Positions 1 to 7,083 of a stretch of 64,000 nt of DNA are shown here, in pieces. Made by a program: the position numbers and the translations under genes. Source of the stretch: Sheuella sp. (lineage in GTDB: Bacteria > Pseudomonadota > Gammaproteobacteria > Burkholderiales > Burkholderiaceae_B); assembly GCA_030650995.1 (NCBI GenBank), contig JAUSCY010000109.1, positions 1 to 64,000 of the forward strand. Direction: 5' to 3'. Every line of letters begins with the position of its first letter. The first letter of the stretch is position 1. The notes beneath the pieces are model-generated. The model worked only from the letters and a program-made list of their open reading frames with translations. It was not told the DNA's origin and did not search any database.

Positions 1-191
1 CTGTGGATGTTGTTGCAACACTCGAAAAGATCATGCTCGAAATTTGTCAGGATCCTGAGTTTGTAAAAGATCTGAACGATAGGGATGTCGATGTCGAGGG
101 GCATTCAGCCAAGGCATTAGGCATCGAAATTGATAAGCAGATTGCTAAATGGAAAGCAGTGATCGAGCAGGCTAAAGTCCAGGCCCAATAG
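1..191 (+). CDS. Bug-family tripartite tricarboxylate receptor, C-terminal fragment
   Basis: Only the last 62 or so residues of this protein lie in the window; the start is beyond the left edge. The fragment ends in a helix with the pattern LGIEIDKQIAKWKAVIEQA, which is typical of the C-terminus of Bug/TctC periplasmic substrate-binding proteins of tripartite tricarboxylate transporters, where a 'KW..vI..a.i' helix closes the domain. The complete Bug protein at 5140-6129 ends with the comparable TEIAKWKSLIQTAGIK. Its ligand cannot be judged from this piece. The identification is by resemblance only. Confidence 0.75.
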   Translation, partial: VDVVATLEKIMLEICQDPEFVKDLNDRDVDVEGHSAKALGIEIDKQIAKWKAVIEQAKVQAQ

Positions 192-218
192 TTCGAAACT
201 GAGGTTCAAAACCGAGGT

Positions 219-713
219 TCAAAACTGAGCAAGCCACTGCCTGATTATTTTGAAATCTACGGTACCCCGTAATCGCCTGATTTCTCCTTTTGGACTGATC
301 AGCATGGTGAGGGGTAACTCACCCATCCAGCGCGGATCAATTTCGTAGCGCATGTATTCATCGAAACTGGCGGAGCTTGTGCGATGATCCGCGCGGTTAA
401 GTCGCGCATCTCGCAAGGTCTGAATAGATAGCTCCGCAGGTATTTGATCGACTTCAATGAATACCGTTTTCACGTCTGGAAACTGAGCAATAAAGTCACC
501 CCAGCGTGGCAGCTCATCGAGGCATGGACTACAGGTGAATCCCCAGAAATGCACAATCATCGGTTTGTTTGCGCGGCTCTCTAAAAGAGGCTTCCAGTCG
601 CCTGGACGATAGATTTTCATTTCCTGCGCATGGGCGATTACATTAAAAACAGATCCACAAATCAGCAATATGATGGGGAGAAAAAAAGTTTTAAAAAAAC
701 GTTGATTTAACAT
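219..713 (-). CDS. TlpA-like periplasmic thioredoxin-fold protein
   Basis: A 164-residue protein with an N-terminal signal peptide (residues about 1-29, ending near AHA) and a short thioredoxin-like domain. The redox motif is C61-S-P-C64 in the context FWGFTCSPCLDELPRW, as in TlpA/ResA thiol-disulfide oxidoreductases that act on periplasmic or membrane proteins. A cis-proline-type segment (GELPLTMLI) follows further on. It starts 12 bases after the end of the Asp-box protein on the same strand, so the two are probably cotranscribed. That partner carries several cysteines, which makes it a plausible substrate (inference). The fold and export are well supported; the target is unknown. Confidence 0.85.
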   Translation of the reverse strand: MLNQRFFKTFFLPIILLICGSVFNVIAHAQEMKIYRPGDWKPLLESRANKPMIVHFWGFTCSPCLDELPRWGDFIAQFPDVKTVFIEVDQIPAELSIQTLRDARLNRADHRTSSASFDEYMRYEIDPRWMGELPLTMLISPKGEIRRLRGTVDFKIIRQWLAQF

Positions 714-725
714 TTGATCCTGTAA

Positions 726-1982
726 TCAATGCTGTGTATCCAGAGATATGAGTCTGTATCCCTGTGCTGCAGTCAGCCATGAAAGGTAAGTCTGATTCTG
801 ATTGTTAACGAGTAGTGGATGATCTGAATATCCAATTGTTTCTGCGACCAGTTTTGGGTCAGACCATTTGACACCATCATCCTCTGAACGCTGCATGAAA
901 ATAGCTGCGCGTTTCCCATCAAACTCCTTCCAGACGAGCCATATTGTTTTGTCTTGTGCCAGCAAATAAGGTCGTCCTGGTTGTGCCTTTGGATTGCCGA
1001 TCGAACGTGGCGGTGAGTAGTTTTTTCCACTATCGACCGAGCGGGCATAATAAGTCCCCGTCCTTGCAGAGCCTTCTGTAAACCACGCTACATGAAAAGT
1101 GCCGGCGCTACTGACTGCAATAGAAGGTCCGTGATGTGGGCAGCTGTCAGTTTCCCAGTTATCAACCGCGACCCGCTCAACAGGTCCGGCTTGACTCTCA
1201 CTGAGCACTACTTGCGTGGCATGGTCTCTGACCTTTTCATTAAAAATAGCGCGGTAAATCATCACGGGTAAGCCCTGAGGATTCACTGAAAGTCCAATTC
1301 TGCAGCATTCACAGCTGTTTGGTTGTGCAATGATTTCCTGTGAAAAACTTTGGCCCATGTTTTCTGACCAGGCGTACGCAATGGAGCCACCTAAAGCGTG
1401 CTTACCCGTTTTTTTAGCTTGTGCAACCAGGCGTTTATCAATCCAGGCAATAAACAGTCTCCCGTCCGGATTCATGCTGAGCGCGGGAAAGCGTTGGCTT
1501 GCCATATCGTTGGAAACAGAACGTGGTTCAGAAAAAGATTTTCCCTGATCAACAGATGTTGATATATTAATTTGCGCGTTCCATTGTTTGTCTTTAAAGA
1601 ACGCATAGGCGATTGCCATATCACCCTTGTGATTGCCGACTAGCTGAGGTCGAGCATCGGGTCCTGTATCAAGCAACGCACCGTGTTGGGCAATCTCGAT
1701 ACGCGGATCAAAATTCATAGCTAAATCGCTAGAGCGCGCAATCGAAACGACACCATTCCCCGTCCAGACCACCCACAGTGTTCCGTCAGGTGCGAAGTAG
1801 GGGGTCGCTGCTTTAGCGCAGTTTAAGGTGGGCGCTTTGCATTGCGTGGCGGGTGCTGGCGATTGATGTGCGTGATGAGATGCCTGATGCTGTGCATGAT
1901 GCGGTACCTGAGGCTGACCAAAAGCATTGCCGCAGATGCTGCCTAGCAACAAAATGACAGCCCATAATTTATTCATCAACAT
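726..1982 (-). CDS. Exported sialidase-fold (Asp-box) protein with His-rich N-terminus and CECC / CPHH motifs
   Basis: 418 residues. A signal peptide (about 1-22) is followed by a His-rich stretch (about 28-39) and cysteines at about 48 and 55. The body has at least four Asp-box-like repeats of the form S.D.G..[FW]S (STSVDQGKSFSEP, SENMGQSFSQ, SVDSGKNYSPP, SEDDGVKWSDP), the hallmark of BNR/sialidase-type beta-propellers. Two unusual motifs are C-E-C-C at about 224-227 and C-P-H-H at about 281-284. I see no good evidence for a real sialidase active site. The His and Cys clusters suggest metal or redox chemistry (inference). Start may be the first ATG or the one two codons later. It lies directly upstream of a TlpA-like thioredoxin. 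Confidence 0.7.
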   Translation of the reverse strand: MLMNKLWAVILLLGSICGNAFGQPQVPHHAQHQASHHAHQSPAPATQCKAPTLNCAKAATPYFAPDGTLWVVWTGNGVVSIARSSDLAMNFDPRIEIAQHGALLDTGPDARPQLVGNHKGDMAIAYAFFKDKQWNAQINISTSVDQGKSFSEPRSVSNDMASQRFPALSMNPDGRLFIAWIDKRLVAQAKKTGKHALGGSIAYAWSENMGQSFSQEIIAQPNSCECCRIGLSVNPQGLPVMIYRAIFNEKVRDHATQVVLSESQAGPVERVAVDNWETDSCPHHGPSIAVSSAGTFHVAWFTEGSARTGTYYARSVDSGKNYSPPRSIGNPKAQPGRPYLLAQDKTIWLVWKEFDGKRAAIFMQRSEDDGVKWSDPKLVAETIGYSDHPLLVNNQNQTYLSWLTAAQGYRLISLDTQH

Positions 1983-2056
1983 GCTCTCTTAACCCCAGAA
2001 TCTAATCATTATGGGAGGGTTAAGTTTATCATTTGGTGTAGTGACTTAAGTTTTGA

Positions 2057-2086
2057 TTGTGAATTGGGGATAGTGTGTCCTATCAT
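2057..2086 (+). promoter_or_regulatory. Candidate sigma70 promoter of the phosphoesterase-kinase pair
   Basis: TTGTGA (2057-2062) and TATCAT (2081-2086) are separated by 18 bases. The predicted start of transcription would fall at or just before the ATG at 2093, and I see no Shine-Dalgarno sequence in between. The mRNA may therefore be leaderless. This is a visual match only. Confidence 0.35.
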
Positions 2087-2092
2087 TAACGC

Positions 2093-2845
2093 ATGAACGA
2101 ACGAATCGGTCTTTTCGCTGACGTGCACAGTAACCTTGAGGCGCTCGAGGCTTGTCTCGAACGTGCCCGAACTTTGCAGGTCACACGCATGGTGTTTCTG
2201 GGCGATCTGGTTGGCTACAATGCCGATCCCCGGGCAGTTGTTGATCGCGTCGCAGAACTGGTGGATGCTGGTCGGGCGATTGCCCTGATGGGCAATCATG
2301 ATCAGGCAATTTTTACTGATCATAGTCGTATGATGAATCCTGTCGCGTGGTCCGCCATCCAGTGGACGCGAGAGCAATTAAGTACGAGTCAGGTTCAGTT
2401 TCTTCAGCAGTTACCGATGATCATTCACGAGGACGATACGTGCTTCGTGCACGCCTCTGCCTATCAGCCTGAAAACTGGCGCTATGTGAATGAAGATATC
2501 AGCGCCTGGCAATGCGCCGAGCATTCAGGTAAGACCTATACTTTTGTCGGTCATGTGCATGAGCCCATGCTTTTTTACCAGACTGAGATTGGTAAACTCA
2601 GACGTTTTGCGCCACATCCAGGAAAGGATGTGCCTATCCCGCGACATCGTACCTGGGTGGGGGTGGTCGGTTCTCTTGGACAGCCCCGCGATGGTATTCC
2701 GGAGGCTTGTTTCGCAGTTTTTGAGCCTCATGCACAGACAATCAGTTATCAGCGTGTGCCCTATGACTTTCACACCGCAGCACAAAAAATTCGCTATGCT
2801 GGTTTAGATCCAAGTCTTGCGGATCGATTGATCACTGGACAATGA
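2093..2845 (+). CDS. Calcineurin-like metallophosphoesterase
   Basis: 250 residues containing the ordered metal-binding motifs of the calcineurin-like phosphoesterase superfamily: D-x-H in LFADVHSN near the N-terminus, GDLVGYNADP, GNHDQA, a His in FVHASAY and GHVHEP. It resembles the YfcE/MJ0936 type of small, soluble phosphoesterases. The substrate, whether nucleotide, phosphodiester or phosphoprotein, cannot be read from the sequence. The next gene starts 24 bases downstream and is a Ser/Thr kinase, so the two are probably cotranscribed and may act as a kinase-phosphatase pair (inference). No ribosome binding site is visible upstream. Confidence 0.88.
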   Translation: MNERIGLFADVHSNLEALEACLERARTLQVTRMVFLGDLVGYNADPRAVVDRVAELVDAGRAIALMGNHDQAIFTDHSRMMNPVAWSAIQWTREQLSTSQVQFLQQLPMIIHEDDTCFVHASAYQPENWRYVNEDISAWQCAEHSGKTYTFVGHVHEPMLFYQTEIGKLRRFAPHPGKDVPIPRHRTWVGVVGSLGQPRDGIPEACFAVFEPHAQTISYQRVPYDFHTAAQKIRYAGLDPSLADRLITGQ

Positions 2846-2869
2846 TCAGATGAATACTGGCTTGACGTG

Positions 2870-4288
2870 ATGAAAGAACAATCAACGATCCGGTCAGTCG
2901 GCGAAGCATTCCAGTCAGGCAATGTAATTGATGGATTTGTTCTGCAAGAAGAAGTGCATCGAGGTGGTATGGCCGTACTATTTTCGGCAACGCATCCAAA
3001 TATTGATGAACCCATTCTCTTAAAAATCCCGCGGGTCGGGCGCAACCAACCTGTTGAAAGTCTGATTGCGTTTGAGACGGAATTGAATATTCTGGCTGCG
3101 CTGGATACACCCTTCGTGCCGAAATTCCTGGGTGCGGGAAATCTTGCGACACACCCCTATATCGCAATGCAGCGTATTCAGGGCAAGCCGTTAGATGTGC
3201 TGATCAAAGAAAATGGACGCTTTCCAGTCGAGGATGTTGTGCGTATCGGTGCGGCGCTGGCGCAGGCTGTTCAGGCCTTGCATTCGCAACATACAATCCA
3301 TCTCGATTTGAAACCAGAGAATATCCTAGTCGGTCCTGATGGAAAAATTACCCTGATAGATTTTGGACTGGCGCACCACGCGCACTATCCTGATCTGCTT
3401 GCTGAGCAAATGAGAAAGGGGGTTGGCTCCGCACCCTATGTATCGCCCGAACAAATCATGGGCATTCGCGAAGACAGTCGTAGTGATATCTTTTCGATTG
3501 GCGCGATTCTCTATGAAATGCTCACGGGTGAACTTCCCTTTGGGAATCCCCAGTCAATGGGGGGGTTAAGTAAGCGTCTCTGGGCACAGCCCGAGCCGCT
3601 CAGAGCGTTAAGGCCTGACATACCGGCCTGGCTGCAAGAGGTCGTTTTGCGGTGTCTCGAAGCCCGCGCATCTGATCGTTATCAGAGCGCAACCCGTTTG
3701 CGTCAGTGTTTACGTGAGCCTGAAAGCGTGAAGCTCACCGAGCGCGCCCAGCGCATCCGGCCATTGGGAATGCTCACTAATCTGAAGCGCTGGTGGCGCG
3801 CTGCTTCCTACACTCCATCACTTTGTATCGATCCAAGTATCGGGTACGAAGATGCACCGCTCATTATTGCTGCGATTGATACGCGTCAGACTGATATGCT
3901 GTTGCGCGATAGGATGCTGCAAGCGGCTCAGCTGATTTTGCAAGGAATGCCAGAAAGTCGGCTGATTTGTGTGAGTACGATTGCCGGGACGCCAGCGATT
4001 GATGGTGCGCGCGAGTCCGATTCTGCAAGCGGCATTGTGCGCAATCATCTAGTGCAACTGATGCAATGGGCTAAACCACTGAAACTGCCCGCCGAACGTT
4101 TGTCCTGCCACGTGCTGGAGGCGATAGATCCCGCCTCCAGAATTGTCGAGTTTGCCCAGGACAATGAGGCGACACTGATACTGATTGGCGCCTCGCACAA
4201 AATTCCGAATATGGTGACGCCATGGAGAACCTCAATGACCAAGATCGTTGAGGAGGCACCCTGTAGTGTTCACATTGTTCGTGTTTAA
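2870..4288 (+). CDS. Ser/Thr protein kinase with C-terminal universal-stress-protein domain
   Basis: 472 residues from ATG 2870; a GTG lies just before it at 2867. Residues about 20-285 form a Hanks-type kinase: a Gly-loop (HRGGMAVLFSA), the phosphate-anchoring Lys at about 52 (LLKIP), a catalytic loop HLDLKPEN (Asp at about 146), DFG at about 164-166 and a PYVSPEQ segment. The usual HRD arginine is Leu, so it is a non-RD kinase and may not need activation-loop phosphorylation. Residues about 325-472 resemble a UspA domain (DAPLIIAAIDT at the first strand, LILIGAS then a C-terminal SVHIVRV). There is no transmembrane segment, unlike PknB-type sensors, so it is probably cytosolic. It follows the phosphoesterase by 24 bases. 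Confidence 0.88.
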   Translation: MKEQSTIRSVGEAFQSGNVIDGFVLQEEVHRGGMAVLFSATHPNIDEPILLKIPRVGRNQPVESLIAFETELNILAALDTPFVPKFLGAGNLATHPYIAMQRIQGKPLDVLIKENGRFPVEDVVRIGAALAQAVQALHSQHTIHLDLKPENILVGPDGKITLIDFGLAHHAHYPDLLAEQMRKGVGSAPYVSPEQIMGIREDSRSDIFSIGAILYEMLTGELPFGNPQSMGGLSKRLWAQPEPLRALRPDIPAWLQEVVLRCLEARASDRYQSATRLRQCLREPESVKLTERAQRIRPLGMLTNLKRWWRAASYTPSLCIDPSIGYEDAPLIIAAIDTRQTDMLLRDRMLQAAQLILQGMPESRLICVSTIAGTPAIDGARESDSASGIVRNHLVQLMQWAKPLKLPAERLSCHVLEAIDPASRIVEFAQDNEATLILIGASHKIPNMVTPWRTSMTKIVEEAPCSVHIVRV

Positions 4289-4310
4289 AAACCTGGCTGA
4301 TAAATTGTGA

Positions 4311-5042
4311 TCAGACACCCATCTGTCTGGCAAAATCCCGGATGTCTTTCGCAACAATATCCCAGTCTTCGGATGCAACGAGATTTTTAGTTTGCCCTGG
4401 ACCGTATTCTGTGGGACGTGGCCAGAATGCCGTTTTCAGTCCGACATTGCGTGCAGCAAGTAAATCATCGTTGTGAGCGGCGCACATCATCACCTGTCCG
4501 GGTTCAAGTTGAAGAATGCTGCAGACTCCAAGATAAGATTGTGGCTGTGGTTTGTAGCAATGAAAAAATTCTGTGGATAAATTCAAATCCCAGGGCAGAC
4601 CTGTGTATTTCGCAATATCGGTCAGCAGAGAAACATTGCCGTTCGAAAGCGGGGCGATGATGTATTTGCTTTTCAGGCGTGTCAGTCCACCTACCGCGTC
4701 AGGCCAGCCGTCAAGTCGATGCCAGACGCGGTTGATGTGTATGCGCTGTGCTTCAGTCATCGCATCGAGTCCAAACTCAGTGACAAGCACATCAAGCGAC
4801 TCACGGTGCAAGACATCCAGTATTGTCCATGTACGTTGACCGTTGCGGACTTGTTCCATCGAAGGCTGATACATCCCTCGCCATTTGTCGGCGAATGCAG
4901 CCCAGTCCGCCTTGAATCCATTTTCCTGACCCCAATGTGTCAGGTCGCGAATGATGCTGCTGCGCCAGTCAACGACGGAGCCGAAGGTGTCAAACACCAT
5001 TGCTTTAACGGTGGTCGATAAGTTTTCTTTATTTGTAGTCAT
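4311..5042 (-). CDS. Haloacid dehalogenase, type II (HAD superfamily)
   Basis: 243 residues from the ATG at 5042, chosen because AGAGG lies six bases before it; an upstream ATG at 5090 would add 16 unlikely residues. The HAD motifs are visible: nucleophile Asp (about 18) in VFDTFGS, Ser in APLSNGN, Lys in CYKPQPQSY, and the metal/acid loop CAAHNDDL. The arrangement matches type II (S)-2-haloacid dehalogenases, which hydrolyse 2-haloacids to 2-hydroxyacids through an aspartyl ester. Many such proteins in Burkholderiales have no proven substrate. It is transcribed divergently from the Bug receptor at 5140. Confidence 0.87.
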   Translation of the reverse strand: MTTNKENLSTTVKAMVFDTFGSVVDWRSSIIRDLTHWGQENGFKADWAAFADKWRGMYQPSMEQVRNGQRTWTILDVLHRESLDVLVTEFGLDAMTEAQRIHINRVWHRLDGWPDAVGGLTRLKSKYIIAPLSNGNVSLLTDIAKYTGLPWDLNLSTEFFHCYKPQPQSYLGVCSILQLEPGQVMMCAAHNDDLLAARNVGLKTAFWPRPTEYGPGQTKNLVASEDWDIVAKDIRDFARQMGV

Positions 5043-5139
5043 GATGCCTCTGATTTTTATTATTTCCAGCTGACAGCATACTTGAGACAAATCGACTTAT
5101 GATTAGATCAACATAAAAAATTATAATTTCGAGACAACT

Positions 5140-6129
5140 ATGCATCATCGCCAGAGCAAAGGTTTTCGTACCTTTATTTTATTTACGAGCGCCATGCTGT
5201 TCCTGTTTGGAACGCCAGGATCATTTGCTCAAACCTATCCTTCCAAACCTATCAAAATCATCGTACCCGTCGCCGCTGGCGGAGGAACTGATTTTTCAGC
5301 CAGGTTAATTGCCCAGAAGCTGACCGAGGCCTGGAATATTCCTGTGATTGTCGAAAATCGTCCCGGTGGAGGAGGCAATGTGGGGGTTGAGGCGGGCGTA
5401 AAGTCGGATCCGGACGGTTACACCCTGGTGATGCCAATCACTTCATTTCCGGTGAATCCAGGCATGTATCCAAAGTTGCCTTTTGATAGCGAAAAGGACT
5501 TAACACCAATTGTTTTAGTAGCTTCTGCTCCACTGGTCCTGGTTGTGAATCCTGCAGTGCAGGCGCGCTCGTTAAACGAGTTGATTTTGCTGGCCCGAGC
5601 TTCGCCAGGTCAGTTGAACTATGGTAACTCTGGAGTTGGAACGACTGCGCACCTTGCCGCGGAACTATTCAAACATTCAGCAAATCTTGATATTGTTAAT
5701 GTTCCTTACAAAGGTGGGGGCCCCGCGATTGCAGACCTGATCGCGGGCAATATTCAGATTTATTTTTCGACGATTCCGGCCGCTTTATCTCAAACAAAAT
5801 CTGGTCGGATTAATGCGATTGCGGTAACAGGTTTGTCGCCCGTATCAGAACTCCCTGGAATTCCGACCGTTGCGCAATCGGGCTTGCCGGGTTTTGAAGT
5901 GGTTGGCTGGTTCGGTTTATTTGCACCATCTCGTACGCCTGTGTCGATAGTCAATAAACTGAATAAGGAAATCGTTAAGATCTTGCAGATGAAGGACGTG
6001 CAAGAGAAGTTCTCTGCCCACGGGCTGATACCCGGGGGAGGCTCGCCCAAAGAGCTTGGTCAGTTTTTACATACAGAAATAGCAAAGTGGAAAAGCTTGA
6101 TTCAAACTGCAGGAATAAAATCTGAATAA
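5140..6129 (+). CDS. Bug-family tripartite tricarboxylate receptor (periplasmic)
   Basis: 329 residues, the normal length for the family. A signal peptide ends near SFAQ (about residue 30). The start of the mature protein, YPSKPIKIIVPVAAGGGTDFSARL, and later segments VENRPGGGG, NYGNSGVGTTAHLA and VPYKGGGPAIADL are family hallmarks. Bug proteins deliver carboxylates or other organic anions to TctAB membrane partners, but no tctAB genes are nearby. It is an orphan receptor, as is common in Alcaligenaceae. It is divergent from the HAD gene, with 97 bases between the start codons. Confidence 0.92.
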   Translation: MHHRQSKGFRTFILFTSAMLFLFGTPGSFAQTYPSKPIKIIVPVAAGGGTDFSARLIAQKLTEAWNIPVIVENRPGGGGNVGVEAGVKSDPDGYTLVMPITSFPVNPGMYPKLPFDSEKDLTPIVLVASAPLVLVVNPAVQARSLNELILLARASPGQLNYGNSGVGTTAHLAAELFKHSANLDIVNVPYKGGGPAIADLIAGNIQIYFSTIPAALSQTKSGRINAIAVTGLSPVSELPGIPTVAQSGLPGFEVVGWFGLFAPSRTPVSIVNKLNKEIVKILQMKDVQEKFSAHGLIPGGGSPKELGQFLHTEIAKWKSLIQTAGIKSE

Positions 6130-6144
6130 GCTTTTCCTGCTTTT

Positions 6145-6918
6145 TTACATCACTGCAGAAGCACCACCATCCAGATTGATGCTGCTGCCGGTCACGAAAC
6201 TCGCAGCTTCTGAAGAGAGAAATGCTGCAACATTGGCCACTTCTTCAGCGCGACCGACGCGGCCCAGAGGAATGTTTTTACCCATCGTTTCGTACATTTG
6301 TTCGACCGGTACGCCAGCCGCAGCAGCTTTCTTTTCATGCTGACCTGCCTTAATCAGTCCGATACAAATGCTGTTGACCAGAATATTGTTCGGCGCAAAT
6401 TCTTTTGATAACGCCTTGGTCAAAGCGAGTCCTGCGGCACGTGTGACGGTAGTCGGCATTGATTTTGCTGCTGGCTGCTTGGCACCAATATTCGTCACGT
6501 TGATAATGCGACCCCAGCTGCGTTTTTTCATTTCCGGGATGGCTAGGCGTGCCAAGCGAATCGCGGCAAAGAGTTTCAGATCAAAATCGGCCTGCCAGGT
6601 CGCGTCCAGTGCAGATTCAAATTCCCCGGTTGCAGAGGTTCCTGCGTTATTGATCAGAATATCAATTCTGCCGAATTTCTGAACGATATCGTGTATCAGT
6701 CGTGTGCAGTCTTCTTCCTTGCTGACATCTGCCTGCATGCCGATCGCTTGCCCGCCTGCTTGAACGATCTCATTGACGACCTGGTCAAGCAGTTCGCGTC
6801 CACGCGCTGCGATAACGACCGTCGCACCTTCTTGGGCGAGTTTGGCAGCAATAGCCTTGCCGATTCCTTGCGAGCCCCCGGTAACCAGTGCTACGCGTTG
6901 CTTCAAACCCAGATCCAT
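6145..6918 (-). CDS. Short-chain dehydrogenase/reductase-like protein lacking the catalytic YxxxK
   Basis: 257 residues with the classical SDR frame: nucleotide-binding TGGSQGIG at about 13-20, NNAG at about 90-93, and a C-terminal SSEAASFVTGSSINLDGG. When the central helix is lined up with typical SDRs (GRIIN... to ...APNNILVN) without gaps, the catalytic Tyr is Thr (about 156), the Lys is Arg (about 160) and the Ser is Asn (about 143). Standard SDR chemistry is therefore unlikely. It may use other residues or act as a binding protein. GGGAG before the ATG serves as ribosome binding site. It is divergent from the ABC operon at 7084. Confidence 0.85.
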   Translation of the reverse strand: MDLGLKQRVALVTGGSQGIGKAIAAKLAQEGATVVIAARGRELLDQVVNEIVQAGGQAIGMQADVSKEEDCTRLIHDIVQKFGRIDILINNAGTSATGEFESALDATWQADFDLKLFAAIRLARLAIPEMKKRSWGRIINVTNIGAKQPAAKSMPTTVTRAAGLALTKALSKEFAPNNILVNSICIGLIKAGQHEKKAAAAGVPVEQMYETMGKNIPLGRVGRAEEVANVAAFLSSEAASFVTGSSINLDGGASAVM

Positions 6919-6936
6919 GTTTAATCTCCCTATTCG

Positions 6937-6964
6937 TTTTATGTACTTTTATGTACTTTTATGT
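6937..6964. repeat. Tandem 10-bp repeat, 2.8 copies
   Basis: TTTTATGTAC occurs twice head to tail (6937-6946 and 6947-6956), followed by TTTTATGT. The 10-bp period equals about one helical turn. It sits in the divergent region between the SDR gene and the dipeptide-type transporter operon, just upstream of the SDR ribosome binding site. Confidence 0.75.
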
Positions 6965-7026
6965 TGAAACGTCATGAAAAAGGGCTATTTCTTTATTTAA
7001 TTTGAATATAAAGAAACCCTTCTAAA

Positions 7027-7057
7027 TTACCAAATATTGGTTTATTTCAGATAGAAT
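7027..7057 (+). promoter_or_regulatory. Candidate operator and -10 element of the dpp-type operon
   Basis: TTACCA-N5-TGGTTT at 7027-7043 is an imperfect inverted repeat. TAGAAT at 7052-7057 resembles a -10 box, which puts the inverted repeat over the -35 region, where a repressor would act. A closely similar motif, TTACCA-N5-TGGTAA, lies upstream of the second RND operon at 31531-31547. Confidence 0.3.
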
Positions 7058-7083
7058 CGTCCCACAATACACAGGAGTCAAGC

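Noticed and set aside
773-1048. 91-residue open frame on the minus strand inside the Asp-box gene
   Set aside because: It lies entirely within another well-supported gene in a different frame and shows no recognisable motif.
726-1982. Annotation as a true exo-alpha-sialidase
   Set aside because: Only the Asp-box repeats support it; I could not identify the arginine triad and Tyr/Glu active site, so only the fold is claimed.
6130-6150. Hairpin AAGC-N7-GCTT with T-run after the Bug receptor gene
   Set aside because: A four-base stem is too weak to call as a terminator.
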